DNA of 54,501 nucleotides from Lawsonibacter faecis (GCF_014287675.1 NZ_JACOPQ010000020.1:1-54501); one strand, 5' to 3'; counted from the stretch's first letter, positions 38,673 to 47,435 are shown. The notes: generated by a model from the sequence alone, not told the origin. Numbers and translations: made by a program.

Positions 38673-41672
38673 TCACCTCACCAGATAGCCGTAATCCTTC
38701 CTCACCGCCAGAATTAACTGGCGGATATCCTCATAGAGTCCGCAGCTGCTGTCGGTCACGTCGTACTCCCTGACCTGTCCGCCCAGGCGGACCAGGCACA
38801 CGCCGGAGCCGTCGCCCTTGGGGAGCCAGCCCTCGTTCTCGCTGCCCTCAAAGTCCTCGCGGCTCCAGAACAAGGTGAACTTATCCCTGTAGGGCCTGCT
38901 GTCATAGGGGCAGAAGGTGCCGCAGTTGCCGCACTCGTTGCACATCCCGTCCACATGGACGATCTGCCTCTGCCGCTTGCCGGGTACGGCCACATGGATA
39001 TTGGCCCTGTTGGGGCAGACCTCGGTGCAGGTCTCGCATACGGTGGCGCAGCCCAGGCAGCGGGTGTCCGAGCAGTGGTCGCAGTCGGTGCAGAGGTTCC
39101 CGTGCTTGCCTTTGGGCTTAAAGTAGTCGTCGGTGACGTTCTTCTCCACGTCCGCATTGGGGTCCATAGCCGCGATGGCCACGGCGGCGGCGGAAGCGTC
39201 GGCGATGGCCTCCACCACGGTGGCGGGGCCACGCCGGGCGTCACCCACCACGAAGACGTTCTCCGCACAGCTCTCCATGGTATCGCCGACCACGGGGAGG
39301 CCCTTCCTGCCAAGTTCCACGCCGTTTGCGGCAAATAGCTCGCTGTCCACCTTCTCGCCCACGGCGGTGATCACCGCGCTGGCGGGCATGGTGACTTCCC
39401 GGCCGGTGTCCACGGGGGCGCGGCGGCCGGACGCATCGCGCTCACCCAGCTCCATCACGCGGCAGGTGAGAACCCCGTCCTTCACACCGATGGGGGAGAG
39501 CAGCTCCATGAACTCCACGCCGTCCTCCAGGGCCAGGGCCAGCTCCTCCTCGTCGGCGGGCATGTTGCGCTTATCCCGGCGGTATACCAGGCGCACACGC
39601 TCCACGCCGGGGATTCGCTTCGCGGCCCGGGCGGCGTCCATGGCGGTGTTGCCGCCGCCGATGACCGCCACGTCGGCGCCCAGCTTCAGGCTGGCCGGGT
39701 CGGACTTGGCGGTTTCCAGGAAGGTGATGACGTTGAGGGCCTGGCCGTACTCCAGATGGGCGTCCCCGGCCTTCCACGCGCCGGTGGCAAAGATGACGTG
39801 GGTATACCCCTGGCCCAGCAGATCGGCGGCGGACTTCACTTCCACCCCGGTGCGGAACTTGGCGCCCATGGCCCTGCAGAGGGAGATGTCCTTGTCAATG
39901 GCCTCAGAGGCGATGCGGAATTCGGGGATGACGTGCCGGACAATGCCGCCCAGGGTCTCCTTCCGCTCGAAGACGGTTACGTCCACGCCCTCCCGGGCCA
40001 GGAAGAAGGCGGCGGAGATGCCGGCGGGGCCGCCGCCGACCACGGCGACCCTTTTGCCGCTCTGGGGGGCCTTGGCCTCCAGCTTGGGCAGGAGGGCGTC
40101 GTAGCCGTTTTCCGCACATGCCAGCTTCACGTCCCGGATACGCACGGACTCCTCATAGTAGTTGCGCATGCACTTGTCGGCGCAGTGGTGGGGGCAGATG
40201 GTGCCCGTGATAAAGGGCAGGGCGTTGCGGCGGGTAATAATCTCCAGCGCCTCCTCGTACTTGCCCTGGCTGTAGGCCATCAGGTAGGCGGGAATGTCCT
40301 GCTCGATGGGGCAGCCGTTGCGGCAGGGGGCGTTGAAGCAGTCGATGAGGGGGACCTTTTTGCCGTTCTTGCGGTCGGGCAGGGGCTTGATGGGCTTGCG
40401 GTAGAGATCCTCTGCGGGCACTGCCTCGGAGAGAGCGGTTACACGCTGCGCGTCCACCCCCGCGAAGGGCTTGCTGCCGCACTCCATCAGCACATCGGCG
40501 ATCTGGGACAGGCGGTCGTACCCGCCGGGCTTGAGGATGGTGGTTGCCATCGTGATGGGCCAAATCCCCGCGTCAAAGAGGCTCTTGATATTGTGCAGAT
40601 CTGCACCGCCGGAGTAGGAGATGCGCAGCTTGCCCTCGAACTCCGTGGAAATGCGGGCGGCCAGGGCGATGGTGAGAGGGTAGAGGGACCGGCCGGACAT
40701 ATACATCTCCGCGCTGGGCAGCTCGCCCGCCGCCACGTCCACAGGGAAGGTGTTGGTCAGCTTCACACCGAACTCCAGCCCCCGCTCCTGGGTGAGGGCG
40801 ATGAGACGGCGGAACATGGGCACCGCGTCGGCCCACTGGAGGTCCTCCACAAAGTGGTGGTCGTCGAAGGCGATGTAGTCGAAGCCCAGACTGTCCAGCC
40901 GCGCCCGGGCGAACTCGTATCCCAGGAGGGTGGGGTTGCATTTGACGTATGTATTCAGGCCCTTCTCGGTGATGAGGTAGGTGGCGATGCGCTCAATTTC
41001 GTCCGGGGGACAGCCGTGGAGGGTGGACTCAGTGATGGAATTTGAAACCACCGGGGAGATGGAGCGGACAAAGCCCTCGCTCACGTTCTGAAACGCGTCC
41101 AGGTTCTGCAGGGTCCAGTCCATGCACTCCGCCCACACGGCGGACTTGGAGGCGTTCTTCATGCCCTCGATATAGTTGTCGATCTTTTCGCTCTTGATGC
41201 CCGCCAGATCATATCCCACGGACATGTTGAAGACGAAGCCGTCGCTGTCGCCCAGACCGAACTCCCTGGCCATGAGCTTACAGGCGAACCAGGCCTTCAC
41301 ATACTCGTCGTAGGCCTGGGGCACGGTCAGCTCGGTGGACCACTCGCAGTTGTAACACTCGTCCCCGGCGGTGATGCAGGGCTTCGCCACGCACTTGGAG
41401 AGTTCCTCGCCGTCCATGATCTGGACGGTTTTCAGCTCGAAGAAGCGGGAGCCCGCGGCATAGGCCGCGATGATGTTCTGGGCCAGCTGGGTGTGGGGGC
41501 CGGCGGCGGGGCCGAAGGGGGACTCGATCTTCTCGGAGAAGATGGGCAGGGCCTGGCCGTTCACGTGCTTTACAACTTTGTCCACGCCAAAGATGCTGCC
41601 CTGGGCCTTGTACTCGTTCAGGACCCAGCTCATCAGCTGGGGGAAGGGAATGGGGCGCATAATGTCGCTCAT
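38673..41672 (-). CDS. ygfK: YgfK, putative selenate reductase/oxidoreductase subunit
   Basis: YgfK is a large iron-sulfur flavoprotein of the purine/selenium cluster. The 999-residue product has an N-terminal dihydroorotate dehydrogenase-like part (about 1-430, GPAAGPHTQLAQNIIAAYAAG), then CNAPCRNGCPIEQDIPAYL, two nucleotide-binding segments VAVVGGGPAGISAA and VAVIGGGNTAMDAA as in glutamate synthase small subunit, and C-terminal 4Fe-4S motifs (CLGCATVCETCTEVCPN, CNECGNCGTFCPYD). It could carry electrons between NAD(P)H or ferredoxin and the xanthine dehydrogenase, or reduce a ring intermediate. ATG 41672 has GGAGG eight bases upstream. It follows ssnA. Confidence 0.9.
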   Translation of the reverse strand: MSDIMRPIPFPQLMSWVLNEYKAQGSIFGVDKVVKHVNGQALPIFSEKIESPFGPAAGPHTQLAQNIIAAYAAGSRFFELKTVQIMDGEELSKCVAKPCITAGDECYNCEWSTELTVPQAYDEYVKAWFACKLMAREFGLGDSDGFVFNMSVGYDLAGIKSEKIDNYIEGMKNASKSAVWAECMDWTLQNLDAFQNVSEGFVRSISPVVSNSITESTLHGCPPDEIERIATYLITEKGLNTYVKCNPTLLGYEFARARLDSLGFDYIAFDDHHFVEDLQWADAVPMFRRLIALTQERGLEFGVKLTNTFPVDVAAGELPSAEMYMSGRSLYPLTIALAARISTEFEGKLRISYSGGADLHNIKSLFDAGIWPITMATTILKPGGYDRLSQIADVLMECGSKPFAGVDAQRVTALSEAVPAEDLYRKPIKPLPDRKNGKKVPLIDCFNAPCRNGCPIEQDIPAYLMAYSQGKYEEALEIITRRNALPFITGTICPHHCADKCMRNYYEESVRIRDVKLACAENGYDALLPKLEAKAPQSGKRVAVVGGGPAGISAAFFLAREGVDVTVFERKETLGGIVRHVIPEFRIASEAIDKDISLCRAMGAKFRTGVEVKSAADLLGQGYTHVIFATGAWKAGDAHLEYGQALNVITFLETAKSDPASLKLGADVAVIGGGNTAMDAARAAKRIPGVERVRLVYRRDKRNMPADEEELALALEDGVEFMELLSPIGVKDGVLTCRVMELGERDASGRRAPVDTGREVTMPASAVITAVGEKVDSELFAANGVELGRKGLPVVGDTMESCAENVFVVGDARRGPATVVEAIADASAAAVAIAAMDPNADVEKNVTDDYFKPKGKHGNLCTDCDHCSDTRCLGCATVCETCTEVCPNRANIHVAVPGKRQRQIVHVDGMCNECGNCGTFCPYDSRPYRDKFTLFWSREDFEGSENEGWLPKGDGSGVCLVRLGGQVREYDVTDSSCGLYEDIRQLILAVRKDYGYLVR

Positions 41673-41860
41673 AGAGATAACCTCCATTTTATTCTCTGCG
41701 GCTTCCCGCGGGGAAAGCCGGTTTTTCTTGAATGCCGCTTGAGGCTGCGCTCGCAGGCGCGTTACACTTACCCGGCGGGACTTGCTGATAACTGCGTTTT
41801 TTGCCGTGCTCAATTGCCGCCGTCGGTGCGGGGGAGTCTAAACTGAGACTTTCATAAATG

Positions 41861-41920
41861 CTGTGGTTAAGCTGGCCCCAAAGTTTCTTGCTCTGCTCCA
41901 TGGTCCAGGCGTTGATGGCG
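41861..41920 (-). repeat. Second copy of the ssnA 3' end
   Basis: These 60 bases match 42063-42122, the true ssnA 3' end, at 56 positions, with 46 identical in a row (41875-41920 and 42077-42122). On the minus strand the copy reads SAINAWTMEQSKKLWG, as in SsnA, but it lacks a stop at the matching place and runs on for about 60 codons. It lies in the gap between ssnA and ygfK. Confidence 0.85.
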
Positions 41921-41943
41921 CTCCCCACGCGGCTGTGCCGTGC

Positions 41944-42037
41944 GGGGACCCCGTTTTATTTTATCTGCACAGGGCAGATGAACTGCCCCGGCATCAAGGT
42001 TTTGCCTGGGGCAAAACGCTTGCGGAAGACGCCGTCA
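41944..42037 (-). repeat. Short dispersed element, copy 2 (after ssnA)
   Basis: This segment lies between the two ssnA tail copies and aligns without large gaps with 3796-3890 behind aroC. Shared parts include GGGGACCCC, ATCTGC, CCCGGCATCAAGGTTTTGCC and GGCAAAACGCT. The GTTTTGCC/GGCAAAAC hairpin is conserved while its loop differs. Most differences are spaced by three bases, as if a reading frame (plus-strand GQMNCPGIKVLP.AKR) had once been kept. Confidence 0.7.
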
Positions 42038-42052
42038 ACGCCCTTCGCGGCA

Positions 42053-43393
42053 TCAATAAGTCCTGTGGTTCAATTCGCCCCAAAGTTTCTTGCTCTGCTC
42101 CATGGTCCAGGCGTTGATGGCGTCTTCGTCGATGCCCACGAACTCCCGGTCCTTATAGAGCACCTTGCCGTTGATGATGGTGGTGCGGCAGTTCTTGCCC
42201 ATCATGCCGAAGAGCATATGCCCGTCGATGTTTTCCGCTCCGAAGGGGGTGAAGGGCTTATAGTCCATAACGATAACATCGGCCGCCGCGCCGGGCTTGA
42301 GAACGCCCAGGGGCTTCTTGAAATACTTGGCGCCGATGGCCGCGTTGTTCTTGAAGAGCATATCCATGCACTCGCACCAGGCCACGTTGGGGTGGCAGGC
42401 GTTGTGCCGCTGAATGATGAGGAAGACCTTGAGACTCTCCAGCATATCGTGGGTGTAGGCGTCGGTGCCCATGCCCACCAGAATCCCCTTCTGGAACATC
42501 TGGAGCACGGGGGAGCAGCCCACGGCGTTGCCCATGTTGGACTCGGGGTTATTGACCACCATCGTCCCGGTCTCCTTGATGATGTCCATTTCAGCGCCGT
42601 TGATATGGATGCAGTGGCCCAAAAGGGTCTTGTCGCCCAGAATTCCGTGGTTCAGCAGGCGGCTCACCGGGCGGCAGCCATAGTTTCTCAGGGAGTCGTA
42701 CACGTCGTTCATGCCCTCGGCCACATGGATGTGGAAGCCGGTCATGCCGTCGTTGGCCTCCACCATGCGCTCAAAGGTCTTGTCGCTGATGGTGAAGAGG
42801 GCGTGGCCGCCGAACATGGCCTTGATCATGTCGTCGTCCGCGTCCCTGGCCCACCTAGCAAAGTCGGCGTTCTCCTGAATGGATTGGAGGGACTTCTCCT
42901 CGCCGTCCCGGTCGGAGACCTCGTAGCACAGGCAGGCGCGCATCCCCAGCTCCCTGCACACATCCTTGATGGCGAAGAGGCTGCCGGGGATCTCGCAAAA
43001 GCTGGCGTGGTGGTCGAAGATGGTGGTCACGCCGTCCCGGATGCAGTCCAGCACAGTGGCGTAGGCGCTGGCGCGGGTGCCGTCCATGGTGAGGTGGCGG
43101 TCGATGTTCCACCACATCCCCTCCAGGACCTCCAGAAAGTTGGTGGGGTTGTTGCCCTCGATGCCCAGGCCCCGGGCCAGCCCCGAGTAGATGTGGGTGT
43201 GGGCGTTGATGAGGCCGGGCATAATGACCTGGCCCTTTGCGTCCACGAATTGCGCATCGGGGTACTTGGCCCTCATATCGGCCAGTGTGCCCACAGCCTT
43301 GACGGCCTCGCCGTCGATGACCACGGCGCCGTCCTCAAAATAGGGGTTTTCACTGTCGCGGGTGATGAGCTTTCCGTTGCCGACCAGCAGCAT
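42053..43393 (-). CDS. ssnA: Putative aminohydrolase SsnA
   Basis: SsnA is an amidohydrolase of the purine cluster, related to guanine and chlorohydrolase-type deaminases. The 446 residues have the N-terminal MPGLINAHTHIYSGLARG metal motif, FHIHVAEG, LGHCIHI, NNPESNMGN and GMGTDAYTHDM, the usual metal ligands in order. It probably hydrolyses a ring amidine or amino group in a purine or its breakdown product. GGAGG lies seven bases before ATG 43393. It is the first gene of a minus-strand unit with ygfK, the SDR and the membrane protein. Its last 60 bases are duplicated downstream. Confidence 0.95.
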   Translation of the reverse strand: MLLVGNGKLITRDSENPYFEDGAVVIDGEAVKAVGTLADMRAKYPDAQFVDAKGQVIMPGLINAHTHIYSGLARGLGIEGNNPTNFLEVLEGMWWNIDRHLTMDGTRASAYATVLDCIRDGVTTIFDHHASFCEIPGSLFAIKDVCRELGMRACLCYEVSDRDGEEKSLQSIQENADFARWARDADDDMIKAMFGGHALFTISDKTFERMVEANDGMTGFHIHVAEGMNDVYDSLRNYGCRPVSRLLNHGILGDKTLLGHCIHINGAEMDIIKETGTMVVNNPESNMGNAVGCSPVLQMFQKGILVGMGTDAYTHDMLESLKVFLIIQRHNACHPNVAWCECMDMLFKNNAAIGAKYFKKPLGVLKPGAAADVIVMDYKPFTPFGAENIDGHMLFGMMGKNCRTTIINGKVLYKDREFVGIDEDAINAWTMEQSKKLWGELNHRTY

Positions 43394-43607
43394 GGTAATT
43401 CCTCCATTCATTGCGTTCCATCCGGTTTTATGTACAAAAATAGCGCCCATTATGAGAAATGGACGCCCTGTTTCCGCTGTTTCCGGCACCTTTCGCCCGC
43501 GCCGAATCACAAAACGTCCAATTCAGCCCGTGCGCGAAGCACTTCGTTGCAGCTCATACCTATCAAATTTTGTTCATTGTGTACAGAGTTTTTCTTTTGA
43601 CGATGCC

Positions 43608-43636
43608 ATCTTATCATAGTTTTACAGAGAATTCAA
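43608..43636 (-). promoter_or_regulatory. Promoter of ssnA
   Basis: TTGAAT (43631-43636) and TAAGAT (43608-43613) with a 17-base spacer on the minus strand, in an AT-rich stretch that stands out from the GC-rich genes. The leader to ssnA would be about 210 bases long; I see no riboswitch in it. Confidence 0.55.
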
Positions 43637-43669
43637 CCGTTTTTTAGCATATCAAAAATTTTTTTAGTT

Positions 43670-43710
43670 CAAACGAATTTTGTTGAATAATCGACAAAAT
43701 ATGTTACAAT
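43670..43710 (+). promoter_or_regulatory. Regulator promoter with shared motif copy 2
   Basis: CAAACGAATTTT (43670-43681) repeats the motif at 31778. Next to it TTGAAT (43683-43688) and TACAAT (43705-43710), 16 bases apart, form a plus-strand promoter for the YheO-type gene. ATTTTGT (43677) and ACAAAAT (43694) form an inverted repeat over the -35, a possible operator. Confidence 0.5.
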
Positions 43711-43848
43711 TAATAATAGTATTTCCGTCTGCTATTTCAGCACACGGGCACTGAGGGGCAATGTCCGGGGTTTGAGCCGCCGGCATTCGGCGTTTGACTG
43801 CTTGCGCATGAAGACAAGCATCACATATAAGGTAGAGGAGATGACCTC

Positions 43849-44484
43849 ATGGACGCTTCCATGCTGCAATTCCTGTTCCAGCTTGCCAAGGGCCTGTCGC
43901 GTCAGTTTGGGCCCAACTGTGAGGTGGTGGTCCACGATTTGGCCACCAACGACCAGGACAGCTCCATCGTCGCCATTGAGAACGGCTCTGTCACCGGCCG
44001 CAAGGTGGGGGACGGTCCGTCCCACGTGGTGCTGGAGGCCCTGCGGGGAGGCCGGGAGAACCTGAACGACCACCTGTGTTACCTGACCCGGACCAAGGAC
44101 GGCAAGATTCTGAAGTCCTCCACCATCTACATCCGGGACGACGACGGCGCGGCCATCGGTATTTTCGGCATCAATTACGACATTACCCTCATGCTGGCCA
44201 TGGAGGAGAATCTGCGCTCCTTCACTATGACAGACACGCCCCAGCAGGAGCCGGAGCGGATCTCCCGCAATGTGGCCGACCTGCTGGATGAGCTCATCGA
44301 CCAGAGCGTGGCGCTGGTGGGAAAGCCCGTGGCGCTGATGACCAAGGAGGACAAGGTGAAGGCCATCCAGTTCCTCAACGACACCGGGGCCTTCCTCATC
44401 ACCAAATCCGGCGACAAGGTCTGCAAGTATTTCGGCATCTCCAAGTATACGCTCTACAGCTATATCGACGAGGCCAAGGGCTGA
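43849..44484 (+). CDS. YheO/DauR-type transcriptional regulator
   Basis: The 211-residue protein joins a YheO-like PAS sensor domain (about 1-120: FGPNCEVVVHDL, KILKSSTIYIRDDDGAAIGIFGINYDIT) to a C-terminal helix-turn-helix (about 150-211: LNDTGAFLITKSGDKVCKYFGISKYTLYSYIDE). This is the DauR layout, in which the PAS domain senses a small metabolite. It is divergent from ssnA, so it most likely controls the ssnA-ygfK unit and perhaps the ygeX and xanthine dehydrogenase genes. AGAGGAG stands eight bases before the ATG. A strong terminator follows. Confidence 0.9.
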   Translation: MDASMLQFLFQLAKGLSRQFGPNCEVVVHDLATNDQDSSIVAIENGSVTGRKVGDGPSHVVLEALRGGRENLNDHLCYLTRTKDGKILKSSTIYIRDDDGAAIGIFGINYDITLMLAMEENLRSFTMTDTPQQEPERISRNVADLLDELIDQSVALVGKPVALMTKEDKVKAIQFLNDTGAFLITKSGDKVCKYFGISKYTLYSYIDEAKG

Positions 44485-44504
44485 ACTATTGCTGAGATAT
44501 GAAG

Positions 44505-44538
44505 GAGGCGCTCTCCGCACAGAGAGCGCCTCTTTTTT
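44505..44538 (+). terminator. Terminator of the YheO-type gene
   Basis: GAGGCGCTCT (44505-44514) pairs with AGAGCGCCTC (44523-44532), followed by six T's. Confidence 0.9.
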
Positions 44539-44539
44539 C

Positions 44540-45295
44540 TCATACGCCGTCCTGCTCCGCCGGCGACGGGGCCGTATCCCCCTGGTCGATGCGCAGGATG
44601 TATTTATCCCCCAGGGACTGGGTGATGTCCACCATAGCGGGGTAGTGGGCGGGGGAATACCCCACATACTCGGTCTGGAGGATGGGGGCGCCCTCGGCGC
44701 AGTCCAGCATCTCGGCGAGATGGGCGTCGGCCAGGGCGGCCATACAGTAGGTCTCGGAGTGAACGAAGCTGATCTGATAGCATTTTTCCATCATGTCCAT
44801 CAGGGACATCTCCAGATCCCCGGCCTTCAGGCTGGGCGTCAGCTCCCGCAGGATGTAGGCCGTGGCCAGGGCCACGGGCTGATTGTTGGCCAGGCGGATG
44901 CGGGAGAGCCGCCACACGGAGGTCCCCACCTCCAGGTGGAGGCGGTGAGCCACCCGCTCAGGCGCGGGGGTCACGTCCAGCTCCACGGAACGGATGCCCG
45001 GCTGAAGTCTTCCGCGGAGGAGCTGCTCGGTGAAGCTGTGGACCAGGCCGGCGTACCGGGAGTGGCTTACGGCGATACCGCCCTTAAAGGTGCCCTTGCC
45101 CTGTATCTTGTAGAGCAGCCCCTCATTTACCATCTCGGTGATGGCCTGGCGCACCGTGCCGCGGCTGACGCCGTACCGGGCGGAGAGCTGCTGCTCGGAG
45201 GGGATCTGCTCGCCGTAACCGATGGAATCCAGTTCCCGGCGGAGGCTCTCCTTAATCTGATGGCACAGCGAAATTCCCGGCTGCCTGATGAGCAT
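44540..45295 (-). CDS. GntR family regulator with UTRA domain
   Basis: A 251-residue HutC-subfamily regulator. The winged helix (about 10-75) reads IPSEQQLSARYGVSRGTVRQAITEMVNEGLLYKIQGKGTF, and the UTRA ligand domain (about 95-235) has RIRLANNQPVALATAYI and LQTEYVGYSPAHYPAMVDI. It is the last gene of the nucleoside operon, starting 35 bases after the PfkB kinase gene, and is likely its local repressor, releasing upon binding a nucleoside or sugar phosphate. Candidate palindromic operators are at 52026-52049. Confidence 0.9.
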   Translation of the reverse strand: MLIRQPGISLCHQIKESLRRELDSIGYGEQIPSEQQLSARYGVSRGTVRQAITEMVNEGLLYKIQGKGTFKGGIAVSHSRYAGLVHSFTEQLLRGRLQPGIRSVELDVTPAPERVAHRLHLEVGTSVWRLSRIRLANNQPVALATAYILRELTPSLKAGDLEMSLMDMMEKCYQISFVHSETYCMAALADAHLAEMLDCAEGAPILQTEYVGYSPAHYPAMVDITQSLGDKYILRIDQGDTAPSPAEQDGV

Positions 45296-45330
45296 AACAC
45301 CACATCCACTCTTGAATTGACATCATTTTA

Positions 45331-46341
45331 TCATGCCTTGCTAATATTGTCCAGTTCCCGGCGCAGGGTGAGCGCCCCGAAGCGGCCCCGCCGGCGGGTC
45401 TCCGCCGGCACCGCACACCCGCCGTCCTCCAGGACCTTCACCAGCTCCCCGAAGGTGGGCACCTGGGTGCCGGAGCCGCGCTTGGACACCATAGCGGCCC
45501 CCATGGCGTTGGAGAAGAGGGCTACCGTCTCCCGGTCCCAGCCCGAGAGGGCGGCGAAGATGTAGGCCCCCAGGAAGGAGTCCCCCGCGCCGGTGGTGTC
45601 CACCAGCGGGACGGAGAAGCCGGGATACCAGTACCCCGCGCCGTCCTCCCATATGTGGCAGCCCCCGGGCCCGGCCTTTACCACCACCCGGCCAGCCGTG
45701 CGCGCGCCGATGGCCCGCGCGCCCTCCTCCACGCCCTCAAGGCCGGAGAGGAGCCGCGCCTCCTCGTCGTTGAGAATCACCGCATCGCTGGATGCCAGAA
45801 CCTCGTCCATCCAGTCCGCCGGAATTTGGGGGATGAGGGGACCGGGGTCGAAGAAAACGGCGCGGCCCAGCTTCCGGGCCAGTCGGACCGCGCGCATAAT
45901 CTCGCTGCCGGTACCGCGGTCCATCAGCATATAGCCCGAGAGACAGAGGGAGCGGGTGGAGGCCATCAGATCCTCCAGGTCGGGAAGGGGTTCGAACGCC
46001 CCCTCCAGCATGCTGATATAGGCGTGCTGTCCATTGCGATCCACCAGTACGAGGACCTTCCGGGTCTCAAGGCCGGGCCGGACCTTCAGCCGGGAGGTGT
46101 CGATGCCCTCCCGGCGGTAGGCGTCCAGCAGAAAGGAGCCGTAATAGTCGTCACCCACCAGGCCCACGGGCAGGATGCTGCAGCCCATGCGCCTGGCGGC
46201 GATGAGGATGTTGGCCGGTCCGCCCGGCTCGTTGACGACGGTGCGGATGGGTGTGGTGGTGCCCGCCCGGACAGGGAGCTCCCCGTCCAGGGGCACCGTC
46301 ATATCCACCAGGGGAAAGGTGAGAAAGACGGAGTCTACCAT
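45331..46341 (-). CDS. PfkB family carbohydrate (nucleoside/ribose) kinase
   Basis: The 336-residue protein is a ribokinase-like sugar kinase. It has GGPANILIAARRMG, the glycine motif VGLVGDDYYG, ILNDEEA, and the ATP/anion-hole signature DTTGAGDSFLGAY with the catalytic Asp. In this operon of a nucleoside ABC transporter and a glycohydrolase it may phosphorylate ribose or a nucleoside. GGGAGG stands eight bases before the ATG. It lies between the glycohydrolase and gntR genes. Confidence 0.9.
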   Translation of the reverse strand: MVDSVFLTFPLVDMTVPLDGELPVRAGTTTPIRTVVNEPGGPANILIAARRMGCSILPVGLVGDDYYGSFLLDAYRREGIDTSRLKVRPGLETRKVLVLVDRNGQHAYISMLEGAFEPLPDLEDLMASTRSLCLSGYMLMDRGTGSEIMRAVRLARKLGRAVFFDPGPLIPQIPADWMDEVLASSDAVILNDEEARLLSGLEGVEEGARAIGARTAGRVVVKAGPGGCHIWEDGAGYWYPGFSVPLVDTTGAGDSFLGAYIFAALSGWDRETVALFSNAMGAAMVSKRGSGTQVPTFGELVKVLEDGGCAVPAETRRRGRFGALTLRRELDNISKA

Positions 46342-46370
46342 ATGCGCTGCCTCCCAACTGCGCCTGCGGC

Positions 46371-47408
46371 TCAGGCGTTTTGAGCAATCACGGTCAGACG
46401 CTCCGCTGCGGACTCAAAGTCCAGGGTGGGGTTGGCGTTCTTGAAGGTGGCATACCAGCCCTCGGGCAGGGCGGAGAAGCCGGCGTAGGCCCCGGCCAGC
46501 ATTCCCGCGATGCAGGCGATGGTGTCGGTATCGCCGCCGATATTGGCGCCCCCCAGGATGGTCCTGGCAGGGTCGCCCTCCGCCGCGGCGAAGAGGCCCA
46601 CGGCAGCGGCCACGCTGGGCTGGATGGAGCCGTCGTTGCCGATGAGGTCCTCAATCTTCTGCCCGGCCTCCTCCACCGAGCGGGAGGAGAGGGCGCACTC
46701 GACGGCCTGGAGCAGCTTGGGCTGCAGCCTGGGGCCGGAGGCGGTGCGGGCCTCGGCCCGGCCGATGCGCTCGCCCTCCTCGGCGCCGTAGAGACAGGCC
46801 TTGAGCACGCCGTAGAGGCCGGCCCCGCCGATGGCGGCGGCGATACCCGAGGCAATGCAGCAGGCTCCGGCGTAGGCGTGCTGTGTGCCGTGGGAGGGGG
46901 CGGTCATGGTGACGGCGGTGCGGACGGCGTAGTCCAGGTCGCCGGGCCTGCACAGGCCGGCCGCCGCCACCCGCATGGCCGCGCCGTTGGAGGTGCCCCG
47001 GCCGTAGACATGACCCACGAGCCCGGTTGCAATGGGGTCCTTGCCCGCCTTGAGCTCATTGATGACGTAAGAGGTGGTGGGGCCTGCGTTGCGGGGGAAG
47101 TACTTGGGATAGCGCTCCGACCAGGTGACCAGCGCCTGGGCGGCGGCCTCCACGGTGAGCTTCCCGCCGCAGGCGATCACCGCCTTGGCCATCTCGTACA
47201 TCTGGCTGGCATCGTCGGTTACCTCGCCGACCAGGTTGCCGTAGGCGTAGGCGTTCTCGCCGCCGTCCAGGAAGGTGTCGATGGGGCCGCCGAATTTCTC
47301 CAGAATCTCCGCCCGGCTCATAGCCTCGGAGGGCGCGCCGATGGCGTCGCCCATGCCCGCCGTCACCAGACAGCCCAGGATGCGGTCGTACAGTTGCTCG
47401 TGATTCAT
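46371..47408 (-). CDS. ADP-ribosylglycohydrolase family protein
   Basis: The 345 residues belong to the ADP-ribosylglycohydrolase fold, whose members split N-glycosidic bonds of ADP-ribosylated targets. GDAIGAPSEAM near the start, GEVTDDASQM, and GGDTDTIACIAGMLAGA hold the acidic residues that bind two magnesium ions. In this nucleoside operon it may act instead on a nucleoside or a ribosyl compound and feed the neighbouring kinase. ATG 47408 has GGAGG eight bases upstream. The function is inferred from context only. Confidence 0.9.
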   Translation of the reverse strand: MNHEQLYDRILGCLVTAGMGDAIGAPSEAMSRAEILEKFGGPIDTFLDGGENAYAYGNLVGEVTDDASQMYEMAKAVIACGGKLTVEAAAQALVTWSERYPKYFPRNAGPTTSYVINELKAGKDPIATGLVGHVYGRGTSNGAAMRVAAAGLCRPGDLDYAVRTAVTMTAPSHGTQHAYAGACCIASGIAAAIGGAGLYGVLKACLYGAEEGERIGRAEARTASGPRLQPKLLQAVECALSSRSVEEAGQKIEDLIGNDGSIQPSVAAAVGLFAAAEGDPARTILGGANIGGDTDTIACIAGMLAGAYAGFSALPEGWYATFKNANPTLDFESAAERLTVIAQNA

Positions 47409-47435
47409 GCTGATTTCCTCCAAATGATGTTATGG

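Noticed and set aside
41689..41928. Small gene of 79 codons between ssnA and ygfK
   Set aside because: Its first third is the duplicated ssnA tail and the rest crosses repeat-like sequence; no ribosome site fits. I treat it as a by-product of the duplication.
43394..43630. Purine riboswitch in the ssnA leader
   Set aside because: None of the conserved purine riboswitch core segments could be found, and no terminator precedes ssnA.
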